Assembly: GCA_024220505.1 (NCBI GenBank)
Contig: JAKZZE010000015.1
Location: forward strand, 682,001 to 746,000
From: Rhizopus arrhizus
Taxonomy: Eukaryota > Mucoromycota > Mucoromycetes > Mucorales > Rhizopodaceae
Length of the DNA stretch: 64,000 nucleotides
Reading direction: 5' to 3'
Positions 1-10,729 of this stretch are shown here, piece after piece. The notes under the pieces are model-generated. The model was not told where the DNA came from, made no database searches, and worked only from the letters and a program-made list of their open reading frames with translations. The translations under genes and the position numbers were made by a program. Every line of letters begins with the position of its first letter. Within the stretch, counting starts at the first letter, position 1.

Positions 1-443
1 TTAAATCAAGCACCCAAGATACCAAGAGCAGTAAGAAGGAATCGAAAATACATGTAATTCATATTAAATTTATGGACATTTTCAGACGCTACTTGGATTA
101 CATACTAAATCAATAATCAAACTAAAGAAATTTTGTTTGTTGTTACTCAAATCTTTAGAAAACACTGTAAATAAACAAACTCAGAGAGTAACATGATCGG
201 ACCCTGCTTATTATTTCATTGTTATTTTTTAAACCATACTTTTGATTGTATCATATACATACAAGAATACTTTCTATAATCAATTTGGACTTTAATAATA
301 TGCTAAAAAGAGACAAAGAAAGAGAAAGAAAGTGAAAAATGTGTTTGCGTGAATAAAATTTCTAATTCCGGTTATGGCTTTTATATTATTTCATGTTACG
401 TCTCCTTTTATTCCCTTTTTATTCTTAATTTCCATTGTTCAAC
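1..443. promoter_or_regulatory. Upstream region of the glutathione peroxidase gene
   Basis: AT-rich sequence with no credible ORF. A purine tract of GA repeats lies at about 311-340, roughly 100 bp before the start codon. Similar GA or CT tracts precede the MFS, 47.8-kb and homeobox genes in this window, so it may be a promoter element, but no defined factor site is recognised. Confidence 0.35.
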
Positions 444-1128
444 ATGACTACTTTATATGATTTTAAAATCAAAGATATTATGGGTAATGAATGGGATCTT
501 GATGAATTAAGAGGAAAGGTAAATAAGAAAGAGTCCATTTCGATTTACTCACCAACAGAAAAGGTGGTGATGATTGTGAATGTTGCTTCAAAGTGTAGTT
601 ATGTAAAGCAATATTCTAGTTTGGAAGAAATATATTTAAGATATAAAAGCCAGGATTTTGTGATTATCGGATGTCCTTGTAATCAATTTGCTGGACAAGA
701 GCCTGCACCAGAAACGGAAATTTATAACTATTGTACTATTCATTGGAGTGTTACTTTTCCTTTGACATCAAAGCTGTAAGTACACAGCCACGCAGAAAAA
801 AAAAGAAGAATTAATAATCATTGATTTATAGAGAGGTGAATGGAATAAATGAAGCTCCTTTATATAAATGGATGAAGGAAACCATGCCTGGTATCTTTGG
901 GTAAATGATATACAATTACAATTTTTACTTTCTGTTTAATTAATTTTTCATTAGTTTAAAACGCGTAAAATGGAATTTTGAGGTAATTTGAATAGACACA
1001 ATTGAAAGGCTTGAGTTAATTTTCTTTTATAGAAATTCCTAATAGATCGAGAAGGAAAGATAGTAAAACGATACTGGACATTTACGGATCCAAAACGCAT
1101 TATTCCCGACATAGAAAAATTACTGTAA
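444..1128 (+). CDS. Glutathione peroxidase (non-selenium, thiol type), 5 exons
   Basis: Peroxidase that reduces hydroperoxides with thiols; fungal members mostly use thioredoxin. Exons read as 444-518, 564-775, 832-900, 955-982 and 1033-1128, giving 159 codons, a normal family length. Visible landmarks: the peroxidatic Cys in NVASKCSY (a Cys codon, not TGA), the PCNQFAGQEP block with the active-site Gln, the Cys in IYNYCTIHW where yeast enzymes carry the resolving Cys, VTFPL, and KWNFEKFLID with the conserved Trp and Asn. Intron 1 (45 nt, in frame) is called because removing it restores the family string GKVVMIVNVASK; its acceptor AAAAG is weak, so a 15-residue retained insert is the alternative. 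The start is the ATG at 444; an upstream TTG is ignored. No targeting peptide is seen, so it is probably cytosolic. Confidence 0.9.
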
Positions 1129-1553
1129 TTTACAAGCCAAGCTGTATTCCCACTTTCTCTCTTTTCATTCATTGATAATAAATACCATTTTTTCATGGTT
1201 TACAATTAGCCAATACCACATAAAAGATGTACTTCAACTCTTAAAGTAGATAACAAAAAGGCTTTATATCAATGGGATATCATAAAGAAGGAGTACTATT
1301 TCTTTATATGATCATTTTGATTGCTCATCCAGACCTAACAAATCACAAATACCAATCGCCATTAACACTTTCATGATCTACAAAAAGAATGCCAAGCAGC
1401 TGATATTTCAAATGCTCTAAAACCTATGAAGCTCATTCATGTGTGTGCATATTCCAGCAAAATATCTTATATACAAAACGCTTGCTGTTCATTTGTCGAT
1501 CTTTTTTATAACAGTCACATATTTTTTTGGCCTTGAATCCAAATAGTAGGAAT
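1129..1553. other. Spacer between glutathione peroxidase and the LINE
   Basis: AT-rich spacer. Short minus-strand frames exist but show no family resemblance. Joining this flank to the sequence beyond the LINE (7141 onward) does not reveal an interrupted gene. Confidence 0.4.
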
Positions 1554-1570
1554 AAAAATGCGTCAATACA
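1554..1570 (+). repeat. Left target-site duplication of the LINE (17 bp)
   Basis: The 17-mer AAAAATGCGTCAATACA is repeated exactly at 7124-7140, just after the poly(A) tail of the element. The A run at its start overlaps the tail, so 13-17 bp are informative. Confidence 0.9.
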
Positions 1571-1571
1571 C

Positions 1572-3079
1572 ATGGTTCTTTCGCTCAACAGTGCTAAGCC
1601 ACCTGATAAAGGTGACCCACCAAATACCAATGCTCATCCACCAGCGAGCCCCACATCAGCTCCAAAAAAACAACTGCGGTGTTATATTCTAAAGCACACC
1701 AACGTCCCGCTAAAACTCGAGAAAGCTTGATACACAGCAATTCCAACTTGACCACTTCATCTGCAATAAGTCCAGATCTTGCGGATTCCAATACACCACC
1801 GCCTTTAATCATTGAGACAGTCTATTGGGGTGTATCTCAAACACCCGGTAGCATCTTTTTTGATATTTCTTCTCGTAAAGAGATAGACCGAGCAATTTAT
1901 AAATTAGCATTCTACCAGTTCCAAGATTATGTTGGGCTAGTTGTTCATAAGTCAGGCTCCAACCGCTACTTGGAAGTTAACTTTGATAAGGATGAGTTTC
2001 GTACAGCCGCTTGTACTCATGGCCTTCAATTCGATGATGGGCGGGTTATCATACGCCCTGCACTTGCTTGTAGACCGGGCTCGATCATTCGACGGGTCAC
2101 ATTGCAACGTCTACCCTGGTTACGTCCACATAATTTGCAGGAAGGTTTAAGACACACCTTGTCCAACTATGGCTCTATCCGAGATGTTGGAATTGTCACC
2201 GATTCTGAAACTGGTGCTTTCCTTGGATCAGGTTACGCCGTGCTAGATTGCTCACCTGATCCCTCTCAACCTGACCCTTTCCTGGATTTGACCCATGTTA
2301 TCCCCTGGGTTGACCCAGAAACAACATCGAATGAAGAAAATTCTATTTTTATTCATGCCTACTGGAAGGAAATGCCTACTTATTGTAAATATTGCCATGA
2401 ACTTGGACACAGTGCTTCCAATTGTAAGCAAGCTCCAAGTAACAAGAGAGTTTGTTACTACTGTTTTAAACCTGGACATATCCGCGTTCAATGCCCAGAT
2501 AAGATTTCGCCTGCCAAAAGACTCCGAGGTTCGACTAAGAAGAAACCCACCATCGATCTTACGGAGCTTAATCTCAGTAACTCATCCACAACGGATAAGA
2601 TCTCAGAACAATCAGTTCAAGATAACGATCAGCCTGTTCTTGGGTCACTTAACCTTGATGAAAATGATGTTTCCCTACAGAGTACTCCCACCATCACGGC
2701 GGACATGAATGTAAATCCAGATGATTTGACTGAATTACAGAATTCTAACGATTCATCGCAACAATTGGTCGTGGATACGGGCGTCATTACTCCTTTGCCC
2801 GACAGTCAGCCCGAAATAAAATCAACAGACTCACCTGCGGCAGAACTCGATATCACTATGGATGACAATATCTCCCTTGATGATGACGACAGAACCCAGT
2901 CTACTTGGGCAACATCCAATGTAGATATCAGCGCCTTGAATACGGTTGGAGAATTATCTCAAGCTCAGATAACAACAATACCGGCTATACAAAAACGTTT
3001 GAAGAAAACAAAGACTCCGGCTATTGGAATACGAAAGAGTGAACGCTTAAAGCGGCCTCCTGCCATACTAGATTTATAA
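1572..3079 (+). CDS. LINE ORF1, gag-like RNA-binding protein; needs a -1 shift near 1670
   Basis: RNA-binding partner of the LINE, expected to coat its transcript. The long frame (open from 1616 to 3079) has no ATG before the knuckle region; its only early start would be GTG at 1679. A frame opening with ATG at 1572 runs Pro/Ser-rich to a TGA ending at 1730. The two frames are joined exactly by a -1 slip on the A7 run at 1664-1670, where zero-frame codons read CCA AAA AAA. The protein carries two CCHC zinc knuckles (YCKYCHELGHSASNC and VCYYCFKPGHIRVQC, about residue 240-280), then an acidic low-complexity stretch and a basic C-terminus. Either programmed frameshifting or a one-base indel explains the 5' end. 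Confidence 0.8.
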
Positions 3080-3083
3080 TTTT

Positions 3084-6000
3084 ATGATTAATAATAATAT
3101 TAATAATAATCGCAAGGCTTTATCGTTACTCTCTTTGAATGGCAATAGTTTTTTCAAGGTTAGTAACCCATCTTCACGACATCAACTTATACGGTACATT
3201 CGTTCAAAATCACCTACTTTTGTTGCTCTTCAAGAGATCGATCAAAGTAGTGATTCATTTCAACATCAAAACATTTTACACCAACAGTTTTGTTGTCAAC
3301 AATCCCTGTGGACTGAATATTGCGGCCTCCTCTGCTTCGATCCTCAGTTCATTCTATCTCGAATTCCTCTTCCTGAGGATTCACGCTGTATTCTTGCAAA
3401 AGTAACTCACATTGAAGGCTCTATGGATCCATTTCATATCCTTGTTATCTATGCTCCTGCATCGTCTTCCAAAACACGCGCAGAATTTTTTGATACTATT
3501 TTAACCTTTCGACAGTTAACACCTTACGACACACTTTCCTGCGTTGATCGTATGATTATAGCAGGGGATTTTAACTATGCGCTTCCATCTTCTTCGACAC
3601 CTCGAATGTCGCGTCCTCCACAACATTGGCTTCATTTTTTACAATGTCATTTTCGAAATGTGATATCTGAACTACGTGGGCTAGATACACCTACATTTCG
3701 ACGTGGTGATACAACTCACTCGGCTATCGATTTTATATACATATCGCTAGATTTATCCGTCCACTATGTCGATGCTGAGGTCGATTTCCTCAACCCTCAA
3801 TGGACTGATCATGCACTTCTTGGGTTAACGTTTCACACGGATCTATCCACTATCTCAGGACCTGGTGTTTGGCGCGCTAACCCAATTTATATCGCTAATA
3901 AGGATTTCATGAGACAATTTGATCGCATGCTGAAAAATCTTTACGATCATGAAATACACTTTTCATCGATGTCACCACAAGAATTATGGGATATTATCAA
4001 AGCGCGGATCAAGAAGTTTATCAAAGGTTATGGTCGCCAACGTGTAGACTGGAGAAAACAACAATTGATTACACTACAACGTAAACGTCAACGTTTATTA
4101 CGACAAGCGATACCCACTTCTATCCTGTCAATTCACTTGCCTCGAGTTGAACGCCAGATTCAAACCCTTCAGGAGGAAACAGTTAAAAGCGCTATTTTGA
4201 AAGCAGAACGTACTTGGAGGGAACGCGGGGAAACTGATGCCGGATACCTCAAGAAATCTGCGTCAGCTCGACAAGCCCAACGATCAGTCCCATTGCTGCG
4301 AAATCCCGCCACGGGCGACATCTGCTCTAATCAGGAGCAAATGTTGGAAGTAACACAACGCTTTTACGCCAATCTCTATGCGACCGAGCCTATATGCCTA
4401 GAATCAGTGGAACGAATGGTCTCCCATATTCCAGATACCTGTCGTCTCGATGAATCTGATGCCAATTTCCTAATGTCGCCTTTTGATATTGACGAAATTG
4501 TTGCGCAAGGATCTAGAGCCCCCAAGTCCAGTAGTCCCGGCCCTGACGGGCTTTCATATGCTTTTTTGAACTTGCTTTTTCAACAGCCCCAGTACACTGA
4601 ACTCATCGTTCGAGTGTTTAATGACGCCTTATCCAAGAGCGTCTTTCCGCCTTCTTGGTCAGAAACCAACGTTTGTCTATTGCCAAAAAAAGGAGATCTT
4701 ACTTCCCTGAAAAACTGGCGTCCAATTACATTGATTAACTGTGATGCCAAAATCTTCACTCGTCTACTCAATACTCGGCTTGTTTCCATCATCTCTCCTC
4801 TAATATCACCTAATCAGAGTGGGTTTATGAAGGAAAGGTTTATTGCGGACAACGGTGCTTTGGCTCAAATTGCATGCGAACAAGCATCAGCACGTCAATC
4901 TGATGAGGTCGGTTTGCTATGCGATCAGGAGAAAGCCTATGATCGAGTCCATCCTACCTATCTTCGAGCCATTTTAGCACGCTTCGGATTCCCAGCGGGC
5001 TTTATTGACTCAATCTCCAGTCTCTTTTTTGGTACTTCTATGAAAGTCAATGTGAATGGCTATCTTACTCAACCGGTTCCTCTTGGTCGTGGTTTGCGGC
5101 AAGGCGATCCCATTAGTCCATTATTATTTAATTTGGTTATGGAACCTCTAGTTAAATCCATCATTCAATCTGATCGAATTCAAGGTTTCCTCCCACCAAA
5201 TATTTCTCGTCCGTATCTCGATTCTTTTACGCTACATCCGCTAAAGGTCCTAGCTTATGCTGATGATCTGTTAATTTTTCTAAAAGATATCCATGATTTA
5301 GCTGAAGTACAACAACTTATCAGTTGCTACAATCGGGCTTCTAACGCCAAAATGAATTATGATAAGACGGTAGCTTTCTCGATCTCTGGTCGCCCACACC
5401 CTCATTGGTTGCCTGCACTACAATCTTACGGTATCTCGAAATGGCACGACCGAAATGATCCTGTTCCTTTGACATATCTAGGTTATCCCTTGATATTCTC
5501 AGCTTCTCAAGGAAAGTTTTTTCAAGAACGCCTTATTCAAACAATTAGTCGCGCTTGTGATATTCATAAACAACGTCAACTGTCGGTGCGAGGTCGTGCA
5601 ACGGTTCTTAATACTCTAATATTGTCGACGCTTTGGCACGTATTACGAGTTACTTGGATACCACAGCGCATCCTTGGTAAGATTAGCCAAATCTCCAAGG
5701 ACTTCCTTATGTTTCGAATCTTTCCCCCTATCGCTTTTGATGTACTTCAATTGCCACTTCAAAAAGGCGGTCTGGGCATTCTCAATCCGTCTGTGCAACA
5801 ACTGGCTCTGCAATTTAGATGGCTTACACCTCTTATACAGGAAGCAAGACCCTCATCGATAGTCTCTCAATGGCTTGGGGCACACATGATTAGCCTATCT
5901 ACTGTACCAATCCCTGATCAACGATTCCCGTTCATCTTCCCGGCATTGCGTCGAGGTCTTCTCCACTCACGTCGACCAGGCATCTGCTCTATCCTATACC

Positions 6001-6992
6001 GTGCTTTTGACTCTTTATTCGGAAAAACTTTAACTGTGGACAAATTGAACGTCCCTCTGGACCAGTCCCCTCATTTATCGCCGACTTTTTGCTTATTCTT
6101 GCCTTTGTCTGCGGTGGTTTCGTGGTCCACACAAATTCATACTAAAGTACAAAATACTTTTGATTCTCTTCTTGTTCAAGATGCTTTCTTCTATAATAAT
6201 GGGCTTCTATGCTTGTCTCCTCGATCTTCCGACTCCCTTCCTATTGGTCGATATCGGATTCTGAAGCTTTTACGTTGGATACAATCGGGTGATGTTATTC
6301 TCCTACCTTTTTTCGCGCGCCTGTGCTTACCATTGACATCGAATTCTGATTTCCAATCATTTGGACAGCCATCTTTTGATAACTTCTGCCGATCTCTGGT
6401 AGAACCCGCTATTGATCAACAAACTTTAATAATCCTGCCAAAATACTTCCGCAAGAAGCGTTTAGATACACTGGCTCATTCCATTTCTTCTTTTACAAAC
6501 TCCTTGAGACCTGTCTCCTTCTGGAAACAGTTCTGGAATATGGACGTTCCTTTGGCTGTTCGCAACCCTTGGTATCGCCTCCTACACCAGAAACTACCAA
6601 GTGCAGCAGTCATTCATAAAATGATACCTGATCTTTGTGGATCTTCTTGCCGCCTATGTGCTTCTGTTGATGTTATGGAAGATCCTGAACATTTTCTTTT
6701 TTTATGCCCCAAGAAGCTCACCATCTGGCGTTTGATTTGGCGTCAGTTTTTTGGTGTTATGGACGTCGAGCTGTCCGCTATTCGTAAAGCACTCTACAAT
6801 CTGACCTTTCCTAGACAAAAACTTCGATTCATCCAAAATGACACTATTGTTGGTTGCACTTTTCTTGGGATATGGAAGGCACATTGGCGACTTACATTCG
6901 ATGATGTTCCTTTTGATTCCAATATTGTCCATAACCAAATTTTGCTCATGATTGCGTCAATGCGATCGAACGCACTGCACTCACTGGTATAA
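3084..6992 (+). CDS. LINE ORF2: endonuclease, reverse transcriptase and C-terminal zinc motif
   Basis: 1302-residue polyprotein that nicks the target and reverse transcribes the element. Residues about 1-260 form an AP-endonuclease-like domain (ALQEID, IIAGDFNYAL, SAIDFIYIS, TDHALLG). The reverse transcriptase spans about 480-800, with SSPGPDGLSY, NWRPITLINCDAK, NQSGFMKERF, DQEKAYDRV, GLRQGDPISP and the catalytic YADD near residue 725. A Cys/His cluster (CRLCASV ... EHFLFLC) lies near 1187-1207, followed by a conserved tail. The ATG is only 4 nt after the ORF1 stop, which suggests termination-reinitiation. No stop or frameshift is seen, so the frame could encode a functional enzyme. Confidence 0.93.
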   Translation: MINNNINNNRKALSLLSLNGNSFFKVSNPSSRHQLIRYIRSKSPTFVALQEIDQSSDSFQHQNILHQQFCCQQSLWTEYCGLLCFDPQFILSRIPLPEDSRCILAKVTHIEGSMDPFHILVIYAPASSSKTRAEFFDTILTFRQLTPYDTLSCVDRMIIAGDFNYALPSSSTPRMSRPPQHWLHFLQCHFRNVISELRGLDTPTFRRGDTTHSAIDFIYISLDLSVHYVDAEVDFLNPQWTDHALLGLTFHTDLSTISGPGVWRANPIYIANKDFMRQFDRMLKNLYDHEIHFSSMSPQELWDIIKARIKKFIKGYGRQRVDWRKQQLITLQRKRQRLLRQAIPTSILSIHLPRVERQIQTLQEETVKSAILKAERTWRERGETDAGYLKKSASARQAQRSVPLLRNPATGDICSNQEQMLEVTQRFYANLYATEPICLESVERMVSHIPDTCRLDESDANFLMSPFDIDEIVAQGSRAPKSSSPGPDGLSYAFLNLLFQQPQYTELIVRVFNDALSKSVFPPSWSETNVCLLPKKGDLTSLKNWRPITLINCDAKIFTRLLNTRLVSIISPLISPNQSGFMKERFIADNGALAQIACEQASARQSDEVGLLCDQEKAYDRVHPTYLRAILARFGFPAGFIDSISSLFFGTSMKVNVNGYLTQPVPLGRGLRQGDPISPLLFNLVMEPLVKSIIQSDRIQGFLPPNISRPYLDSFTLHPLKVLAYADDLLIFLKDIHDLAEVQQLISCYNRASNAKMNYDKTVAFSISGRPHPHWLPALQSYGISKWHDRNDPVPLTYLGYPLIFSASQGKFFQERLIQTISRACDIHKQRQLSVRGRATVLNTLILSTLWHVLRVTWIPQRILGKISQISKDFLMFRIFPPIAFDVLQLPLQKGGLGILNPSVQQLALQFRWLTPLIQEARPSSIVSQWLGAHMISLSTVPIPDQRFPFIFPALRRGLLHSRRPGICSILYRAFDSLFGKTLTVDKLNVPLDQSPHLSPTFCLFLPLSAVVSWSTQIHTKVQNTFDSLLVQDAFFYNNGLLCLSPRSSDSLPIGRYRILKLLRWIQSGDVILLPFFARLCLPLTSNSDFQSFGQPSFDNFCRSLVEPAIDQQTLIILPKYFRKKRLDTLAHSISSFTNSLRPVSFWKQFWNMDVPLAVRNPWYRLLHQKLPSAAVIHKMIPDLCGSSCRLCASVDVMEDPEHFLFLCPKKLTIWRLIWRQFFGVMDVELSAIRKALYNLTFPRQKLRFIQNDTIVGCTFLGIWKAHWRLTFDDVPFDSNIVHNQILLMIASMRSNALHSLV

Positions 6993-7123
6993 TACTCGCA
7001 CATCTTCAAGTTGATTAATTTTCTTTTGTCTCTCTGAAGTCAAGAAGTTCACCGCTGTCTAACACGTGACTTTATTCATTTATTTATTTTAATAAAACTG
7101 GCTTTCTAGCCCCTACAAAAAAA

Positions 7124-7140
7124 AAAAATGCGTCAATACA
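7124..7140 (+). repeat. Right target-site duplication of the LINE (17 bp)
   Basis: Exact copy of 1554-1570 directly after the A tail. Confidence 0.9.
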
Positions 7141-7819
7141 ATAAAATTTTGTAAGTGCTTATAGCTAATGTTCATAAGCCAACAAGAATGAAAAAAAACC
7201 AATCGTGTAACACTGACGACAGCTCTATAATTATAAAAGAACAGAAAAGAATCTTGTTGTATTTTTCTTCCCTCTTTATGATATTTGATGCCAAAAAACA
7301 TTACAGAATTCAATAATCGTAAATGCTCAATATGGCTGTCTCGCAATTTTTTCTCCTTTATCTTATAATTTATTTAGTTAAGCACAAGTACTCTTGGATC
7401 ATTTGAACGTTTTACTATTGACAGATTTTTGCCTATGTTTTACGATATAATCTGGGTCTCATGCAATATACAAGCTTCAGCAACGTGTACTTTAAATAAC
7501 TATTAGAGTCCCAAGACATTATTGAGCCTAATATCCTTGACTTGCTGAAATGTATTAACGGATCAACACAATGCTTATCAAAAAAAAATTGTGATAATAG
7601 CATACAAAATTTCGCATATATATTTATACACATAGATATTGTGAAACGTTGTAGTACAAATAGGAACACTAAAGAGCATATAGAATTGCAGTACTTGCAG
7701 TCCCTACTCCGTTATAAATTATAATTCACGTTGTTCTTTGCCACCAATTGAACATTTTTTTTTATTTTTAATTTCTCAGCTTTGGTTTTCGTTTATTTTT
7801 TAAACATGATGTCAAAATA
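7141..7819. other. Spacer between the LINE and RRN7
   Basis: AT-rich. Short frames on both strands have no recognisable similarity. The 3' end of the RRN7 transcript presumably lies here. Confidence 0.4.
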
Positions 7820-9551
7820 TTACAGTAATCCATATCGCTTCTTATAAACGTCCTTATTCAAGAGACGCTTAACATATATTTCGACTTTACCGGTTCTTTT
7901 TTCAAGCTGTTTTAAAGCTATTTCTACTTCTTTTCTTGTAAAATCACCTCCAATAAATGCAGCAAGCTTAAGTAAATCACAGTAATCTTCAGGCCGATGA
8001 GTTTGCTTCATGTAATAAAAGTCTCCTTCTTCAAGCAGTGGCTTTTCTTCATGATCCACATTCATATTAAGAACCTCAGGTGGATCCATAAAGATATCAA
8101 GCATATGTGGTCGATGTTGAAGGTATTCAATGATACGCGTATTTAAAAGACTTGAAAGTGCAACTGCAAGGTATTATTAGCATAAGTATCACTACTTGAA
8201 ATCATTCTTACCATATCTGTGTCGAGGTTGGGTAGTTAAATAGGTGGCTTTTGATCTTTCTTTTAACATTTCAATCACAAAATCCAATTTATTTGTACTG
8301 TCCAGTCTTGATTTCCACAATTTTAAATTAACGCGTATTTTATTTAACCACGCTTCTTTTGAAACAAGTATATTATATCGACTTGCTTTATGTAAATCTC
8401 TATTCATTCAGACAGTCAATAGCTATACTTTATCAAGTAAATTAAAACTTACTCTTTACTGCCATCGACAGAGTAAAGAAATTTTGTTGCAGAAATAACA
8501 CATGCCAATAAGATGGACGGATGTGATAGTTGGTGCAGAAAACTGTGAGTAATAGATGGCTTTACATTATATTTATGATGCCTTAAATATTTTTTGTAGA
8601 GATAATAAGCATAAAAATAACCTTCCACTAAAAAACATAGTTTAGTCTTGTTTCCTTCTTTTTTAGATTATCTTTACCTGGTAAAAAGTAGTGAGCACAG
8701 AATCTGTCAAAATATAAGGGTATATTATATTCAGGCATTTCCAAGTTACAATTAACATAAAAACATTTTGCAAGCATATAACTTCTTCGTTTTAATCCTT
8801 TTGCTGAAGGTAAACGACCCATTCTATCTGTAACATATAAAGGTAAAGCACCAAGAATATAATCAGGTATTCGTCTTTGCATTTGAAGATAAGGAAGTCG
8901 TGCTGTCTTGCACCACATAATGATATCATTGGTCATAATAGGATATCGAAGATAGACAAAGGTTAGGTAGATAAATGCAAGGGCATCTTGAGCTCCCATC
9001 GGTGGCCATTTTCGTCCTCTATAATTCCTATAATCAGCTTCACCGTTCATATTACGACCATCATCTTCCATTTGTTCATCATCCGAGTCACAAAATAAAC
9101 CCATAGTTTCCAAATCATCCAACAATCCTGCTGCTTCCAATCCACTCACATCCTCAGCTTTCTTTGGCTCCTTGTCTTGTCTTTTTTCATTGGCTTCAAA
9201 CATGTACGCCTCTGATAATTCAAATCGAGAATTTGTAATATACAAAAGCCACAGTTCTCTTAAGGTTGCTTCCACTTCTACAGAAAAGCCAAGATCTTGT
9301 GTGAAGGCACGACCCATGACTTGTAAAATGTATTGAATCATTTGCATTTCAAAACTTTTTTGTTGAGATGCAGTAAGTATAAAATTGTCTTTGACAGTCT
9401 TCACTTTCTTTCTTGTTCTTCCACTAAATGTAAATTCTTCTCCTTCTTCTTTTTGAATACCAAGAAGCTTATGGCCATATTTACAAACAAGACCACTATC
9501 GGTTGATCGTCTAAATTTAGTAGTTTTACAAACAGGACAGACTTGTTTCAT
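7820..9551 (-). CDS. RRN7: RNA polymerase I initiation factor Rrn7/TAF1B, 4 exons
   Basis: TFIIB-like subunit of the Pol I core factor (SL1 in animals), which recruits Pol I to the rDNA promoter in the nucleolus. The N-terminus is a zinc ribbon: CPVC, then a gap, then SGLVCKYGH, as in Rrn7/TAF1B. It continues into cyclin-like helices with an acidic linker, then PPMGAQDALAFIYLTFVYLRYPI and MQRRIPDYILGALPLY. Proposed exons are 9551-8678, 8542-8453, 8397-8212 and 8163-7820, about 500 codons. The exon 1 donor (PG split by GTAAAG) and the last intron are clear. The exon 2/3 join uses a second-choice acceptor because an in-frame TGA lies just upstream, so that junction is less certain. TFB5 lies 101 bp upstream on the same strand. 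Confidence 0.85.
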
Positions 9552-9652
9552 AATTTATATAGTTTTTTGTATGCTTTCTTTGCTGTATATTAATGTATGT
9601 TTGAAATGATAAAAAAAAAGAGATGTTTATGCAAATGAAGTTTTTTTTTTTT

Positions 9653-9877
9653 TTAATTCTTTTTAGGGTCCTTTTCTTCTACAGAGATTGTATAAGAATT
9701 TTCGTCCAAGATCTTGTCTAATTCGTATTTTAATTGATCAACCCAAGAAGCTTCGATAAATAAATGAGTGTCGTCCAAATCTTCAATTACAAAGTTTCCT
9801 CTTTTATTCAAGTTGAGTACAATCTGTTTTACAGTACTATCACACTCTAATAGCACACCTTTTACGGCCTTTACCAT
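9653..9877 (-). CDS. TFB5: TFIIH subunit Tfb5/TTDA (GTF2H5)
   Basis: 74-residue intronless gene matching the small TFIIH stabilising subunit in length and motifs: MVKAVKGVLLECDSTVKQ at the N-terminus and FVIEDLDDTHLFI in the centre, followed by a helix and an acidic tail. Tfb5 binds Tfb2/p52 and supports XPB-dependent DNA opening in nucleotide excision repair and transcription. The start is the only in-frame ATG and gives the family length. It lies immediately upstream of RRN7 on the same strand, though separate transcripts are expected. Confidence 0.92.
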   Translation of the reverse strand: MVKAVKGVLLECDSTVKQIVLNLNKRGNFVIEDLDDTHLFIEASWVDQLKYELDKILDENSYTISVEEKDPKKN

Positions 9878-10729
9878 TGATTAAAAAGAAGAAAAAAAAA
9901 AAACTTTTAATTTTTAGGCATCATTTTTAAATTCCGTTCAAATCCATTGTCAAATTGAAGACGCATTGACAGCAAAAGATCTTTCTTAAAATGGTTTTTT
10001 CCTACCTTGGCTTGTTAAACAGTATCTTCTTTACATCAGCCTAAATAATATATATGAATAGGAGGATAATGTATTCAGCTTCAAGCTTTCCTCCTTTTTC
10101 TTTTTCTTTTTAAATGTGGCAGAAAATAAAGAAGGAGAGTAACTTGGTGAAGGTGAAGACAAAAAAAATTTCAGAGTAAACCAATTCACTTAAATTGACA
10201 AAACCAGAGTAAAAGAAGATCTGACGGTGATATTCGTTGCTTGAATATCTAAAAGAATTGGGAGAGCAGCCATAGAGATAAGTCTGAAATCTGAAGGTTT
10301 GATGGTTTAGGCTAATATATTTAAATTTTAAATTTTATTTATACAAAAAAATTAACCACCAATTTGAGAGCATGATGCTTAATATTACATCGTTTTTGCC
10401 TGAGGAGATCAATAAAAGTGAATGGAAACTAAAAATCTCTTTGGGAATGAAGGGTAAAAAAGATAAGAGAAGAAGAAAGAAGGAAATAAACGAGTATTAC
10501 TAGTGAGAGGAAGAGGGTAGCCAATCGATGAATATCTGTACTAGTTGGAATGGCGGTAAAGGCTGATACTTATCAAGGAACAGGTAGTCAAGCTCATAAA
10601 GTATAGTACAGATGACAGGCCATAGAATAAATCATGAAGAGACAGAGTGAAAGGTATATGGTATTCTATTTGGTAATTTGTCGAGAAGGAACAATAGAGA
10701 ATCTTGAATTACTTCTGGCATTGAACATG
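9878..10729. other. Spacer upstream of TFB5
   Basis: AT-rich with purine-rich patches around 10460-10520. No supported gene. The first 150 bp presumably hold the TFB5 promoter. Confidence 0.35.

Larger units (their letters stand above)
1571..7123 (+). mobile_element. Full-length non-LTR retrotransposon (LINE, L1/Tx1-like) with both ORFs
   Basis: 5.55-kb element bounded by a 17-bp direct repeat and ending in AATAAA (from 7091) and a short A tail: the signature of target-primed reverse transcription. It encodes a gag-like ORF1 with two CCHC knuckles and an ORF2 with apurinic endonuclease, reverse transcriptase and a C-terminal Cys/His motif, the layout of L1/Tx1-type elements. ORF2 has no internal stop and the duplication is perfect, so insertion looks recent. 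The 5' UTR is almost absent: the first ATG lies one base inside the element, so slight 5' truncation is possible. Confidence 0.93.

Noticed and set aside
1679..1681. GTG as start of LINE ORF1
   Set aside because: Eukaryotic translation normally starts at ATG; the upstream ATG frame joined through the A7 run explains the 5' end better.
1433..1812. Minus-strand frames across the LINE 5' end
   Set aside because: They straddle the target duplication and overlap ORF1; no gene is restored when the LINE is removed.
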